A stretch of DNA of 64,000 nt from Acidobacteriota bacterium (GTDB taxonomy: Bacteria; Actinomycetota; Actinomycetes; Actinomycetales; Microbacteriaceae). The position numbers and the translations under genes were made by a program. Below, piece after piece: positions 1-9,576 of this stretch (the stretch's first letter is position 1; the number at the start of each line of letters is the position of its first letter). The stretch is taken from contig JABBOD010000001.1 in assembly GCA_019351995.1 (NCBI GenBank), positions 125,655-189,654 on the forward strand. The letters run 5' to 3'. The notes below the pieces were generated by a model. That model worked only from the letters and a program-made list of their open reading frames with translations, ran no database searches and was not told the origin of the DNA.

Positions 1-140
1 TTGACGTGCCCGATCTGGTCGAGATCGGTGAGTCGGGCCCGCATGCGAAGGCGACTGATATCGAACATGCCCAGCGGAGAGCGGCGGCCGACGGTGAGTC
101 GCAACCAGAGCAGACGGAAGACGAGATTCACGGTCCCCAT
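1..140 (-). CDS. Thioesterase-like (hotdog) protein, N-terminal part only
   Basis: Reading leftward from an ATG at 138-140 gives 46 residues before the window edge cuts the gene. The fragment has a hydrophobic-basic start (NLVFRLLWLRL), an SPLG segment and a TDLDQIGHV segment. I recognise this layout from short acyl-CoA thioesterase-family proteins of the 4-hydroxybenzoyl-CoA thioesterase type, where the equivalent of DLD..GH lies near the active site. The rest of the hotdog fold is outside the window, so the call rests on the N-terminus only. The gene lies 44 nt downstream of the glycosylase gene on the same strand and could be co-transcribed with it. Confidence 0.5.
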   Translation of the reverse strand, partial: MGTVNLVFRLLWLRLTVGRRSPLGMFDISRLRMRARLTDLDQIGHV

Positions 141-184
141 TGTGCCGCGCTGCCGACCGGGGTCAGCGCCTGCCGAGACGGCGC

Positions 185-1093
185 TCAGCGATGACGGTTG
201 TCGACGATCGTCATCCGGGGGCCGTGGCGCTCGTAGCCGACCCCGGCCGCCTCGATGAGACGCACGACGCGCTGCCGGTGCCCACGCCACGGCTCGAGCA
301 ACTCCATCATCCCGTCGTCGTCGACCCGCTCGCCGATGAGGGCCCAGCCCACCCTTTTGCAGACGTGGAAGTCACCGATGCTCACGGCATCGGGGTCGCC
401 ATGCGAGCGCTGCACCACTTCGTGGGCCGTCCAGACGCCGATGCCGGGGATGCTGCGGAGTTTTCGCAGTGCGGCCGGGACCGCGTCATCAGCAGCCCGT
501 TCGAGTGACTCGCCGACACGAGCCGCGCGCATGATCGTGTCGGAGCGCTGAGGGCCAACCCCGGCTCGATGCCACTCCCACGACGGCACGGTGCGCCAGA
601 CCGCCGGTGTGGGGGCGACTCGCATCCCGAGCGGCGCGGGACCGGGTGCCGCCTCGCCATAGCGTCGCACCAACTCGCGCCAGGCCCGCTTGGCCTCGAT
701 GCCGGTGACCTTCTGCGCCAGAATCGTGGGGATCAGAAACGGAAGGATGCGCGCGGCGCGCGTCAGCCGCAGCCCGCGCGCGCGGTGATGCAGCGCGGCG
801 ACCACGGGATGCGTGCTCGGGTCGAAGCCGCTGTCATCGTCGTCGGCCCCGAGCAGGGCGGGGACGCCGGCGATCGCCTGCTCGGCGCCGACGCCCCACG
901 CCGCCGCATCCACGCCGCCCGCGCGGGCTGTGAGGTGCAGCGTCGCGCTGCCGTCCGTGGTCGCCACGGTGAGCCAGAAGCCCGCGGCATCGCGCTGGAT
1001 CGTCGGATCGGTGCTGCCCTGCGCAAGCGGTCCCAGCGTCAGCCGCAGCGACACCTCGCGGTGCGGCTCATAGCGGGTGCGCATCGGCTCCAT
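185..1093 (-). CDS. HhH-GPD DNA glycosylase, AlkA-like (3-methyladenine type)
   Basis: A 302-residue protein expected to excise alkylated bases in base-excision repair. The C-terminal half carries the helix-hairpin-helix LRSIPGIGVWTA followed about 20 residues later by SIGDFHV, whose Asp is the expected catalytic residue of HhH-GPD glycosylases. The N-terminal half resembles the AlkA N-terminal domain in position but has no motif I can name. The open frame runs to 1114, but a TAGGCT -10 hexamer at 1101-1106 sits 7 nt before the ATG at 1093, so I take that ATG as a leaderless start. It is divergent from pfkA. The family is clear; substrate specificity is not. Confidence 0.8.
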   Translation of the reverse strand: MEPMRTRYEPHREVSLRLTLGPLAQGSTDPTIQRDAAGFWLTVATTDGSATLHLTARAGGVDAAAWGVGAEQAIAGVPALLGADDDDSGFDPSTHPVVAALHHRARGLRLTRAARILPFLIPTILAQKVTGIEAKRAWRELVRRYGEAAPGPAPLGMRVAPTPAVWRTVPSWEWHRAGVGPQRSDTIMRAARVGESLERAADDAVPAALRKLRSIPGIGVWTAHEVVQRSHGDPDAVSIGDFHVCKRVGWALIGERVDDDGMMELLEPWRGHRQRVVRLIEAAGVGYERHGPRMTIVDNRHR

Positions 1094-1100
1094 CGCTGCG

Positions 1101-1106
1101 AGCCTA
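1101..1106 (-). promoter_or_regulatory. -10 element of the glycosylase gene
   Basis: TAGGCT on the minus strand ends 7 nt before the ATG at 1093 with no ribosome-binding site between. It decides the start codon. Confidence 0.55.
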
Positions 1107-1206
1107 ACCGGCACGGACGACGAGGGAACGCGTCAGGGGCCGGGATGTCGCCGCCCCGGCCCACCATGCACCTCGACCTCCCGGAAACACGGCAGGATGG
1201 TGATCC

Positions 1207-2229
1207 ATGAGCATCGGAATCCTCACCAGCGGCGGCGACTGCCCCGGCCTGAATGCCGTCATCCGGGCGGCCGTCTTCACCGGGATCCGGCTGCACGACA
1301 TGGAGTTCGTCGGCTTCCGCAACGGCTGGAAGGGCGTCATCGACGGCGACATCATGCCGCTGGCCAACCCGCAGGTGATGGGCATCTCGAAGCAGGGTGG
1401 GACGATCCTCGGGACCTCCCGCACCAACCCCTTCGAGGGCGGCGGGGCCGAGCGGGTCGCCGAGGTGATGGAGCAGAACGGCATCGATTCCCTCATCGCG
1501 ATCGGCGGCGAAGGCACGCTGGCGGCCGCCAAGCGGTTGACGGATGCCGGCATCAAGATCGTGGGCGTTCCCAAGACGATCGACAACGACCTCTCCGCCA
1601 CCGACTACACCTTCGGTTTCGACACCGCGGTGCAGATCGCCACCGACGCCATGGACCGCTTGCGCACGACCGGCGACTCCCACGGTCGCTGCATGGTGGC
1701 CGAGGTGATGGGCCGCCATGTCGGCTGGATCGCCCTGCACTCGGGCATGGCAGCCGGCGCTCACGCGATCCTCATCCCCGAGCAGCGCACCAGCATCGAG
1801 CAGATCTGCGAGTGGGTCGAGTCCGCTCACCATCGCGGTCGGGCTCCCCTGATCGCGGTCGCCGAGGGGTTCAAGCTCGACACCATGGACGACGCGCACT
1901 CCGAGCGCGGACTCGATGCCTTCGGCCGCCCGCGGCTCGGTGGCATCGGCGACCAGTTGGCGCCGGAGATCGAGGCGCGCACCGGCATGGAGACGCGCGC
2001 AACAACGCTCGGCCACATCCAACGCGGAGGCACGCCGACCGCGTACGACCGCGTCCTCGCGACCCGGTACGGGATGGCCGCGGTCGAGTCGATCCGCAAC
2101 AAGAACTGGGGCCGCATGGTCGCTCTGCGGGGCACCCAGATCGTGCATGTGCCGTTCGAGGATGCGCTGGGCCGTCTCAAAGTCGTGCCGCAGGCACGGT
2201 ACAACGAGGCCGCCGTTCTCTTCGGATAG
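1207..2229 (+). CDS. pfkA: 6-phosphofructokinase
   Basis: 340 residues, standard length for a single-domain PfkA. It phosphorylates fructose 6-phosphate in glycolysis in the cytoplasm. Visible motifs are GGDCPGLNAVIR at the N-terminal phosphate-binding loop, GGEGT at 100-104, PKTIDND from residue 122 and MGRHVGW. The donor-deciding positions are mixed: Gly103 (E. coli Gly104, ATP type) with Lys123 (E. coli Gly124; Lys is usual in PPi enzymes). From memory, actinobacterial ATP-dependent PFKs share this GEG/K combination, so I expect ATP, but the sequence alone leaves PPi open. There is no obvious ribosome-binding site before the ATG. Confidence 0.93.
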   Translation: MSIGILTSGGDCPGLNAVIRAAVFTGIRLHDMEFVGFRNGWKGVIDGDIMPLANPQVMGISKQGGTILGTSRTNPFEGGGAERVAEVMEQNGIDSLIAIGGEGTLAAAKRLTDAGIKIVGVPKTIDNDLSATDYTFGFDTAVQIATDAMDRLRTTGDSHGRCMVAEVMGRHVGWIALHSGMAAGAHAILIPEQRTSIEQICEWVESAHHRGRAPLIAVAEGFKLDTMDDAHSERGLDAFGRPRLGGIGDQLAPEIEARTGMETRATTLGHIQRGGTPTAYDRVLATRYGMAAVESIRNKNWGRMVALRGTQIVHVPFEDALGRLKVVPQARYNEAAVLFG

Positions 2230-2255
2230 GGCGCCGCGAGTGCAAGACTGACGGG

Positions 2256-2660
2256 ATGAGCGCACTCTTCCTGGTGATCGGCGCAGTCTTCGTGGGTGTC
2301 GCAGCTGCGATCCATGTGCTGATCTTCGCGCTCGAAAGTGTGCTGTGGACCCGACCCACCACCTGGAAACGCTTCGGGCTGCGATCGCAGCAGGATGCCG
2401 ACACGGTGCGCCCCATGGCATACAACCAGGGCTTCTACAACGCGTTCCTCGCACTCGGGGGTGCTGCCAGCCTGGTCATGATCGCCTCGGCGAACGTCGA
2501 GCGCGAAGGCTTCACACTCGCGATCTTCGTGTGCCTCAGCATGCTGCTGGCATCCATTGTGCTAATCACCTCGAACCCCCGGCTCGCTCGAGCCGCCGCA
2601 ACCCAAGGGGTCGCACCACTCCTGGCTCTGGTGTTCCTGGTGCTGTCGCTGACGTCCTGA
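2256..2660 (+). CDS. DUF1304 small integral membrane protein
   Basis: 134 residues with four predicted membrane segments: an N-terminal one (LVIGAVFVGVAAAIHVLIF), two central ones and a C-terminal one (LLALVFLVLSL). The ESVLW and MAYNQGFYNAFLALGG segments are characteristic of DUF1304 proteins. No biochemical role is known to me. It starts 26 nt after pfkA. An AAGACT hexamer ends 6 nt before the ATG, so it may have its own leaderless promoter rather than depend only on pfkA readthrough. Confidence 0.8.
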   Translation: MSALFLVIGAVFVGVAAAIHVLIFALESVLWTRPTTWKRFGLRSQQDADTVRPMAYNQGFYNAFLALGGAASLVMIASANVEREGFTLAIFVCLSMLLASIVLITSNPRLARAAATQGVAPLLALVFLVLSLTS

Positions 2661-2783
2661 TCGCCCGCGAGCCTGGGCACGCCGGTCTCGTCACCGCGCC
2701 CGCGCCCCCCATTCGGGGTGCAGTGGACACCCGCAGGCTCACCTAGGGTGGGAGCACTGTCTCGGGGGGAGACGGGGGTTGCG

Positions 2784-3614
2784 ATGCGGGGGCAGCAAGC
2801 GGTGAACGGCACACCTGGAATCTCCTGGCATCGGCGAATCCTCGGTGCGGCGATCGCGGCAGCCGTGATCGCCGGCGGTGCGCTGCTCGGGCCGTCAGCA
2901 GCCAACGCGGCGACCCCCCTTTCGACCGCGGTGGCACGGATTCTGGCCGACACCAACGCACTGCGCGCGGCCGGTGGCCTCGCCCCCCTCGTCGAGAACT
3001 CGGCCATGGATGCCGTTGCCCAGAACTGGTCAGCCCAGATGGACGCGAACGGCGCCCTGACGCACAACCCGAGCTACTCGAGCCAGATCCCATCCGGCTG
3101 GACATCGGCGGGTGAGAACATCGCCAGCGGCTACAGCTACGACACGGTCGTGGCGGCCTGGCACGGCTCCGCCGGTCACTACGCCAACATCATGGGCAAC
3201 TACACCGATATCGGGATCGGCTTCGTCGAACTGAACGGCGCGACATACATCACCCAGGACTTCGGCAGGTATCCCGGGCACGTCACGAGCCCGACGCCGG
3301 CCGCTCCACCGCCAGCGGCAGCACCGGCCGCTCCAGCATCGCCGGCCGCACGACCCGCCGCGCCACCCGCCGCGGCACCGTCCTCGGTCGCTCCGCAGAC
3401 CCCCGTCCCGCCCGCAGGATCGATGCCCGTGGGTGCCGCCCCTCACGACGCGACGCCCCCACCGCACGCGGCGGTCGCCGTGCCGTCGGAGAGTTGCCTG
3501 CGCTGTGGACTGCACCAGCGCCGCATCGCCAAGGGCTTCGCGCGGATGTTCCGGACGGTCAGCCCGATGTCGCCGCCGCAGCGGCACGTGCCGCCGCGGG
3601 CAGCGCCGCGATGA
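2784..3614 (+). CDS. Secreted CAP-domain (SCP/PR1-like) protein
   Basis: 276 residues. The N-terminus has a basic region and a hydrophobic stretch ([18 protein letters not shown]) ending in AANA-AT, a probable signal peptide. A CAP domain follows (about 45-165): [53 protein letters not shown], with the usual His/Glu pocket. From about 170 to 240 it is an Ala/Pro-rich linker, then a basic tail. The bacterial family is extracellular and mostly uncharacterised. The 3' end overlaps the convergent hemL gene by 56 nt and the last 45 residues look unlike any CAP tail, so the true stop may have been lost. Confidence 0.8.
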   Translation: MRGQQAVNGTPGISWHRRILGAAIAAAVIAGGALLGPSAANAATPLSTAVARILADTNALRAAGGLAPLVENSAMDAVAQNWSAQMDANGALTHNPSYSSQIPSGWTSAGENIASGYSYDTVVAAWHGSAGHYANIMGNYTDIGIGFVELNGATYITQDFGRYPGHVTSPTPAAPPPAAAPAAPASPAARPAAPPAAAPSSVAPQTPVPPAGSMPVGAAPHDATPPPHAAVAVPSESCLRCGLHQRRIAKGFARMFRTVSPMSPPQRHVPPRAAPR

Positions 3615-4926
3615 CACGATCGAGCACGCGATCATCGAACGCCGCCGACAGGAACCACGCCTCGAACACGCTGGGCGGCAGGCTGACGCCGGCGTCGAGC
3701 ATGGCGTGGAAGAACGCCCGGTAGCGGAAGACATCCTGCGCCTGTGCATCCGCGTAGTTGCGCACCGGCTCGGCACGGAAGGCGATCGAGAACAGACTGC
3801 CCGCGCGCGGGATGACGTGGGCGACCCCCTCGGCGTCGAGGGCGTCGTGCAGGGCGCTCGCCAGGGCATCCGCTGCCCGATCGACGCGTGCGTAGACCTC
3901 GGCGGTGGCATTCGTCAGGGTGGCGATCCCGGCGGCGACGGCCAGCGGGTTCCCGCTCAAGGTGCCGGCCTGGTAGACGGGACCGAGGGGCGCGAGTTGG
4001 TCCATGATCTCGGCGCGGCCGCCCAGAGCGGCCAGGGGGAGACCACCGCCCAGCACTTTGCCGAAGGTGAGGATGTCGGGTGTCCAGCCGGCACCGTCCG
4101 GCACGACGCGCGCGGCCTCGAGACCCCACCAGCCGGCGGGACCAACCCGGAAGCCGGTGAGCACCTCATCCACGATCAGCAGCGCGCCGTTCTCGTGGGC
4201 GAGTGTCGACAGCGATCGATTGAAGCCTCGAGCAGGAGCCAGCACTCCCGCGTTGGCACCGGCGGCCTCGGTGATGATGGCGGCAATGCGTCCGGGGTGC
4301 AGGGCGAAGGCCTCCCGCACCGCCTCCAGATCGTTGTACGGCAACACGAGGGTCAGCGCGGCGATCGGCTCTGGCACCCCGGCGGAACCGGGCAGCCCGA
4401 GGGTCGCGACCCCGGACCCGGCCTGGGCCAGCAGCCCGTCGGAGTGCCCGTGGTAGTGCCCGGCGAACTTGATCAGCAGGTCGCGTCCGGTCGCGCCACG
4501 CGCCAGCCGGATCGCGGTCATGGTGGCCTCGGTGCCGGTCGAGACGAGCCGCAGCTTCTCGATGCCCTTGGTCCCGTCGACGGTGAGCCGGCTGCGCACC
4601 AGCTCGGCCAACTCCGTCTCGCCCGGTGTCGAGGCGCCGAACGACAGCCCGCGGCTCGCCGCCTCCTGCACGGCCCGGACGACCGCAGGGTGCGCGTGTC
4701 CGAGCAGTGCGGGTCCCCACGAGCTCACCAGGTCGATGTACTCGCGGCCCTCGACGTCGGTGACGGTCGCGCCACGCGCTGACACCAGGAAGCGCGGCGT
4801 CCCGCCCACCGAGCCGTACGCCCGGACCGGCGAGTTGACGCCGCCGGGGATGGCGATCTTCGCCCGGGCGAACGCGGCGTCGTTGCCGACGGCGCGCAGC
4901 GAACCCGTTGCGCCTTCCGTGGTCAT
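3559..4926 (-). CDS. hemL: Glutamate-1-semialdehyde 2,1-aminomutase
   Basis: 455 residues. This PLP enzyme converts glutamate 1-semialdehyde to 5-aminolevulinate, completing the C5 route begun by HemA. Visible are [11 protein letters not shown] near the N-terminus, [10 protein letters not shown], and [17 protein letters not shown] in which Lys290 is the expected PLP Schiff-base lysine. The frame is open upstream into hemB, but the ATG at 4926 overlaps the hemB stop as ATGA, so I use it; translational coupling is likely. It is the last gene of the minus-strand hem operon, and its 3' end overlaps the CAP gene. Confidence 0.95.
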   Translation of the reverse strand: MTTEGATGSLRAVGNDAAFARAKIAIPGGVNSPVRAYGSVGGTPRFLVSARGATVTDVEGREYIDLVSSWGPALLGHAHPAVVRAVQEAASRGLSFGASTPGETELAELVRSRLTVDGTKGIEKLRLVSTGTEATMTAIRLARGATGRDLLIKFAGHYHGHSDGLLAQAGSGVATLGLPGSAGVPEPIAALTLVLPYNDLEAVREAFALHPGRIAAIITEAAGANAGVLAPARGFNRSLSTLAHENGALLIVDEVLTGFRVGPAGWWGLEAARVVPDGAGWTPDILTFGKVLGGGLPLAALGGRAEIMDQLAPLGPVYQAGTLSGNPLAVAAGIATLTNATAEVYARVDRAADALASALHDALDAEGVAHVIPRAGSLFSIAFRAEPVRNYADAQAQDVFRYRAFFHAMLDAGVSLPPSVFEAWFLSAAFDDRVLDRVIAALPAAARAAAAATSG

Positions 4927-5951
4927 GAACGGGCCCATCGCTCGGCGGCTTCGACCGCCCAATACGTCAAGACCGCCTCCGCGCCGGCACGCCGGATGCT
5001 GGTGAGAGTCTCGTCGATGGCCCGCTCCCGATCGATCCACCCGTGCGCGGCAGCGGCCTCGACCATCGCATACTCGCCACTCACCTGGTAGGCCCAGACC
5101 GGCACGGGGCTGGATGCCGCGGCATCCGCCAGCACGTCGAGGTAGGACATCGCCGGCTTGACCATGACGACGTCTGCCCCCTCCTCGACGTCGAGCAGCA
5201 CCTCGCGCGCGCCCTCGCGGCGGTTGGCGGGATCGAGCTGATAGCTGCGCCGATCGCCCTGCAGCGAGGAGCCGACCGCTTCGCGGAACGGGCCGTAGAA
5301 CGCGGAGGCGTACTTGGCCGCATACCCGAGGATCGCGGTCTCGGTGTGCCCGGCGGCGTCGAGGGCGTCGCGCACGGCGGCGACCTGGCCATCCATCATG
5401 CCGCTGAGCCCCAGCAGGGCCGATCCGGACTCCGCCTGGGCGATGCCCATGTCGCGGTACCGCACCAGGCTCGCGTCGTTATCGACGCGGCCCGCGGCAT
5501 CCAGCACTCCGCAGTGACCGTGGTCGGTGAACTCGTCGAGGCAGAGGTCGGTCTGCACCACGAGCGCATCACCCACCTCCGCGACGGCGAGACGGGTTGC
5601 GACATTCAGGATGCCATCGGGGTCGGTCGCGCCGGTTCCGGTCGCGTCCTTGTGCTCGGGCACACCGAACAGCATCACGCCGCCGATGCCGGCGCGGGCG
5701 GCGCGGCTCAGTTCCGCGCGGAACGAGTCGAGCGAGTGCTGCACGACTCCCGGCATCGAGCCGATCGGGACCGGCTCGCTCACACCCTCGCGGACGAACA
5801 TCGGCAGGATCAACTCGGCAGGGTGCACGCGCGTCTGCTGGGTCAGGCGACGCAGCGCGGGAGTCGCTCGAAGCCGGCGAGGGCGGATCACGGGCCGAGT
5901 CCCGGCACGGAGATCAGCGGAGCGGAGCGGGTCGGGCAGGGTGTCGGTCAT
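4923..5951 (-). CDS. hemB: Porphobilinogen synthase (5-aminolevulinate dehydratase)
   Basis: 342 residues. It condenses two 5-aminolevulinate molecules to porphobilinogen. The metal-site region [12 protein letters not shown] holds two cysteines and a histidine, and the two Schiff-base lysine regions are [14 protein letters not shown] and [17 protein letters not shown]...ALRRL near the N-terminus is typical. Its ATG overlaps the hemD stop by four bases (ATGA), and hemL follows with the same overlap. Confidence 0.96.
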   Translation of the reverse strand: MTDTLPDPLRSADLRAGTRPVIRPRRLRATPALRRLTQQTRVHPAELILPMFVREGVSEPVPIGSMPGVVQHSLDSFRAELSRAARAGIGGVMLFGVPEHKDATGTGATDPDGILNVATRLAVAEVGDALVVQTDLCLDEFTDHGHCGVLDAAGRVDNDASLVRYRDMGIAQAESGSALLGLSGMMDGQVAAVRDALDAAGHTETAILGYAAKYASAFYGPFREAVGSSLQGDRRSYQLDPANRREGAREVLLDVEEGADVVMVKPAMSYLDVLADAAASSPVPVWAYQVSGEYAMVEAAAAHGWIDRERAIDETLTSIRRAGAEAVLTYWAVEAAERWARS

Positions 5952-6712
5952 TCGTTCTCCGCATAGTCGACAAGCGCCTCGATCAGCGAGTCAGCCGAAC
6001 GCTCTTCGGCGATGACATGCACCGGCAGCCCGGCGGCGCGCGCGTCGAAGGCGGTGCGCGGTCCGATGCAGGCGACAACGGTGTCATCGGGCAGCGGCGC
6101 GAGTTGGGTGGCGAGCTGACGGGCGACACTGCCCGAGGTGACGAGCACCGCACGAATGCGGCCGGATGCGACATCCGCCGCCACGTCCGGGGTGACCGGG
6201 ACGCCGACCGTCCGATACGCGGTCACGAACTCGACCGCAAACCCGAGCTTCGACAGTCCGGCGACGAGCGTCGGCTCGGCGATGTCCGACTGCGGAATCA
6301 GCACCCGACCGCGGATGTCGCTGGCGGGCCACTCCTTCACCAGACCGCGGGCCGAGTTGTCGGAGGCCGGGATGAAATCGACGCGATACCCCGCGAGCGC
6401 CAGTGCCGCCGCCGTGGTCTCACCGACTGCGGCGATCCTGGTGGTATCCGGCACCCGAGTTCCCTGGCTGGTCAGCACGTCGACCGTCGTCGCGCTGGTG
6501 ATGACGATCCAGTCGAACTGACCGTCCTGCAACTCGAACAGCGCGTTACTCAGCGCCGACGGATCTTCGGTGCTCGCGAAGTTGATCAGCGGCGCAATCA
6601 CCGGAATCGCCCCGACCCGACGCAGCGTGGCGGACACTCCGTCTCCCCATTTGCCGCCGCGAGGCACCAGGACACGCCACCCTGTGAGCGGCTTCTCCGA
6701 CACGGCGCTCAC
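5948..6712 (-). CDS. hemD: Uroporphyrinogen-III synthase
   Basis: 254 residues. HemD closes hydroxymethylbilane to uroporphyrinogen III with inversion of ring D. The family is poorly conserved; the support here is WRVLVPRGG at the start, DWIVITSATTVD, AVGETTAAAL and VLVTSGSVARQL in the expected order, plus the position directly between hemC and hemB. The start is a GTG overlapping the hemC stop (GTGA). Confidence 0.9.
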   Translation of the reverse strand: MSAVSEKPLTGWRVLVPRGGKWGDGVSATLRRVGAIPVIAPLINFASTEDPSALSNALFELQDGQFDWIVITSATTVDVLTSQGTRVPDTTRIAAVGETTAAALALAGYRVDFIPASDNSARGLVKEWPASDIRGRVLIPQSDIAEPTLVAGLSKLGFAVEFVTAYRTVGVPVTPDVAADVASGRIRAVLVTSGSVARQLATQLAPLPDDTVVACIGPRTAFDARAAGLPVHVIAEERSADSLIEALVDYAENE

Positions 6713-7653
6713 TCGCTCGCACCCGGTCCACGGATGTCGCGGCTCGCGGCCAAGGGCGCCAAATCCGCAGCCCCCGCCGCCAGCAGTTCATCGGTCACAC
6801 GTTTCGCGAGTTCGCCGACCGGGTCGGACGAATCCTCGGGATAGAGCGCGTGCGAACTTGTCACGTACTCGGATCCGTCTTCGCGATACACCCTCGCGCT
6901 CACGAACAGCAGACCGTCATCGTGGAGCGCATGCACGCCGACCGGCGCCGCGCAGCCGGCTTCCAGCAGAGCCAGCACAGCACGCTCCGCCTCGGCGGTG
7001 AGACGGGATGGCGTGTGGTCGACCTTCGCCACCTGCTTCTCGTGGCCCAGTCGCACCTCGACGGCAAGCGCCCCCTGAGCGGGAGCGGTCGGCCAGCCGT
7101 CGATGCCGAAGTACTCGGTGATCGCGTCGAGGCGGTGGATGCGATCCAGGCCGGCGGCGGCCAGCACCACGGCGTCGAGGCGGTGGTCGGCATCAACGTC
7201 GCCAGCCTCGGCGCCCACGCGGCCCAGTCGGGTGTCGATGTTTCCGCGCACGTCGACCACGTCCAGGTCGGGGCGACGCGAGAGAAGTTGAGCGCGGCGG
7301 CGGGGTGAGCCGGTACCGATCCGCGCCCCGACCGGCAATTCGGCAAGGGTGAGCCCATCGCGGGCGCACAGCGCGTCCCGCGCATCGGCGCGCTTCGGCA
7401 CGGCCCCGATCGAGAGACCGGGAGTTAGCACGGTCGGAAGATCTTTGAAGGAATGGATCACGGCATCCACCTCATCGGCCAGGAGCGCGTCCCGCAGCGC
7501 GGAGGCAAAGACGCCGGTCCCGCCGAGCGACGAGAGCGACTCGGTCGATCGGTCGCCCTCCGAGTGGATGACGACGAGCTCGGCACCCAGCCTCTCGGCG
7601 ACGGTCTGCGCCTGGGCGAGCGCGAGGGCGCTGCCGCGGGTGCCGATCCTCAC
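6709..7653 (-). CDS. hemC: Porphobilinogen deaminase (hydroxymethylbilane synthase)
   Basis: 314 residues. It polymerises four porphobilinogens to hydroxymethylbilane. RIGTRGSALALAQA at the N-terminus, SFKDLPT, GTGSPRRRAQL and LLEAGCAAPVG are all present; the Cys of the last motif holds the dipyrromethane cofactor. A long N-terminal extension is possible in the open frame, but the GTG at 7653, overlapping the hemH stop as GTGA, gives the normal family N-terminus. Confidence 0.96.
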   Translation of the reverse strand: MRIGTRGSALALAQAQTVAERLGAELVVIHSEGDRSTESLSSLGGTGVFASALRDALLADEVDAVIHSFKDLPTVLTPGLSIGAVPKRADARDALCARDGLTLAELPVGARIGTGSPRRRAQLLSRRPDLDVVDVRGNIDTRLGRVGAEAGDVDADHRLDAVVLAAAGLDRIHRLDAITEYFGIDGWPTAPAQGALAVEVRLGHEKQVAKVDHTPSRLTAEAERAVLALLEAGCAAPVGVHALHDDGLLFVSARVYREDGSEYVTSSHALYPEDSSDPVGELAKRVTDELLAAGAADLAPLAASRDIRGPGASE

Positions 7654-8822
7654 GGAACAACCCCGGAGATCGCCGGTTTGAAGCCGAGTCGAGCGTTCTC
7701 GCAACAGCCGGGACGGCACACGTCGTACCAGGGTCCGAGCTCGGTCTTCGCCGGACGTTCGGCCGCCGGTGTGCCGTTCACGCGCTCGAGCACCAAGTCG
7801 ACAAGGCCGCGCACGTATGCCGGGTGCGTGCCGGGGGTCGGAGTGCGCACGGCGATCATCCCGTGCTCCTCGGCGGTCTCGGTGGCCTCGGTGTCGAGAT
7901 CCCAGAGCACCTCCATGTGGTCGCTCACGAAACCGAGCGGCACGATGACGACCGCCTCGACCCCCTCGCTCGCGAAGCCCCGGATGACGTCGTTGACATC
8001 GGGTTCCAGCCACGGCTGGGTCGGTGGCCCGGAGCGGCTCTGGTAGACGAGTTGCCACGGGATGTCGGTGCCCGCCTCACGCATGACGACCTCGGCCACC
8101 GCGCGGTGCTGGGTCGCATACGCGCCACCCGCATCGAAGGTCCGCGCCGGGGGACCAGAACGCTCCGCGTCGGAGGAGGGGATGCTGTGGGTGGAGAAGA
8201 GGATGCGGATCGCGCCCTCGGCAACCCCGCGCTCGACCAGCTCGGCGATCGCGGTGCGCAGGCCGTCCACGAACGGCTCGACGAATCCCGGGTGGTCGAA
8301 GAACTGGCGCACCTTGTCGATCTGCAGCTTCTCGCCGAGCCCGGTCTGCTCGAGAGCCATCGCGAAGTCCTCGCGATACTGCCGGCAGCTCGAATACGAA
8401 CTGTATGCGCTGGTCGCCAAGCCGATGAGCTTCGTGAATCCGCGCTGATCGGCCTCGGTGAGCGCGTCGCGCAGGTACGGGTCCCAGTTGCGGTTGCCCC
8501 AGAGCACCGGGAGGTCGATGCCCCGGGAGGCGAGCTCGGTCTCCAGTGCGGCCTTCAGCACGCGATTCTGCTCGTTGATCGGGCTGATGCCGCCGAAGTG
8601 CCGGTAGTGGTGCGCGACCTCCTCGAGACGCTCGTCGGGGATGCCACGCCCTCGCGTGACGTTGCGCAGGAACGGGATGACGTCGTCCTGCCCCTCGGGG
8701 CCGCCGAACCCGGCCAGGACGATCGCGTCGTAGGCCGTGGGCGTTGTGACGTGTTCGGGGCCGCCGGCCGCGGCATCCGTTGCCGCCAGGATTCCGCCAT
8801 TGTTGGTGATGGCGCCGGTCAC
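7650..8822 (-). CDS. hemH: Coproporphyrin ferrochelatase (CpfC/HemH)
   Basis: 390 residues. In Gram-positive bacteria with HemQ, this enzyme inserts iron into coproporphyrin III. The metal-site His lies in FSTHSIP, and GFVSDHMEVLWDLD holds the conserved acidic region. Cysteines in YSSYSSCRQ and in the C-terminal CRPGCC motif fit the four ligands of the [2Fe-2S] cluster known from actinobacterial ferrochelatases. The frame extends upstream, but the GTG at 8822 overlaps the hemQ stop and is the best start. That leaves about 25 residues before the conserved core (YDAIVLAGFGG). Confidence 0.94.
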   Translation of the reverse strand: MTGAITNNGGILAATDAAAGGPEHVTTPTAYDAIVLAGFGGPEGQDDVIPFLRNVTRGRGIPDERLEEVAHHYRHFGGISPINEQNRVLKAALETELASRGIDLPVLWGNRNWDPYLRDALTEADQRGFTKLIGLATSAYSSYSSCRQYREDFAMALEQTGLGEKLQIDKVRQFFDHPGFVEPFVDGLRTAIAELVERGVAEGAIRILFSTHSIPSSDAERSGPPARTFDAGGAYATQHRAVAEVVMREAGTDIPWQLVYQSRSGPPTQPWLEPDVNDVIRGFASEGVEAVVIVPLGFVSDHMEVLWDLDTEATETAEEHGMIAVRTPTPGTHPAYVRGLVDLVLERVNGTPAAERPAKTELGPWYDVCRPGCCENARLGFKPAISGVVP

Positions 8823-9529
8823 GCCAGCACCTCGGGGACCTCGTCGACCGAGATGCGGCGCCCGGTGAAGAACGGAATCTCCTCGCGTACGTGCCGACGG
8901 GCTTCGGTGTTGCGCAGGTGACGCATCAGGTCGACCAGGTGGATCGGATCGGCCGCTTCCAGCGCAAGGATCCACTCGTAGTCTCCCAGCGCGAACGACG
9001 CGACCGTGTTGGCCTGCACCTGCGGGTACTCCGAACCCTTTCGGCCGTGGTCGCCAAGCATTGCCGCCCGTTCCGCCTCGGGCAGCAGGTACCAGTCATA
9101 GCTGCGCACGAAGGGGTACACGGTGACCCATTCGAGCGGCGGCAACCCGCGCATGAACGAGGGGGAGTGGCTGCGGCTGAATTCGGCTTCGCGGTGGACG
9201 CCCATCGCGTTCCAACTGGGCAGCAGCGCGGCGATCGAGGGACTGCGCCGAAGAGTGCGCAGCGCCTGCTGCAGGCCATCGGCGGTGGAACCGGTGATCC
9301 AGAACATCAGATCAGCATCGGCGCGGAGGCCCGACACGTCGTAGATCCCCCTGACGGTCACGCCGTCTCGCTCGACGGCGGCGACCGCCTCCCCCAGGGG
9401 AAGGCCACGCACCACCTGGGCCGGCGCCGACGCCGGCGCCGGCGCGGCAGGGTTGCGACGAAAGACCGCCCAGAGTGTGTATGCGGTCTCGTCGGGGGTG
9501 TCGGAAAGGGAATTCGAGCCAGTGCTCAC
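8819..9529 (-). CDS. hemQ: Coproheme decarboxylase (ChdC/HemQ)
   Basis: 236 residues of the chlorite-dismutase-like fold. HemQ decarboxylates coproheme to heme b as the last step of the coproporphyrin-dependent pathway. The segment WVTVYPFVRSYDWYLLP contains the Tyr that is the radical site in characterised ChdCs, and MLGDHGRKGSEYP holds the likely axial heme His. The position between the porphyrin genes and hemH rules out a stand-alone chlorite dismutase. It is separated by 47 nt from the small-gene block upstream. Confidence 0.95.
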   Translation of the reverse strand: MSTGSNSLSDTPDETAYTLWAVFRRNPAAPAPASAPAQVVRGLPLGEAVAAVERDGVTVRGIYDVSGLRADADLMFWITGSTADGLQQALRTLRRSPSIAALLPSWNAMGVHREAEFSRSHSPSFMRGLPPLEWVTVYPFVRSYDWYLLPEAERAAMLGDHGRKGSEYPQVQANTVASFALGDYEWILALEAADPIHLVDLMRHLRNTEARRHVREEIPFFTGRRISVDEVPEVLA

Positions 9530-9576
9530 CCTTCCATTGTCTCCCGAGTCCCGCCGAGGCGCGAATCGACGGACGC

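Noticed and set aside
8819..9529. Chlorite dismutase
   Set aside because: The fold is shared, but the heme-gene context and the Tyr in YPFVRS identify coproheme decarboxylase.
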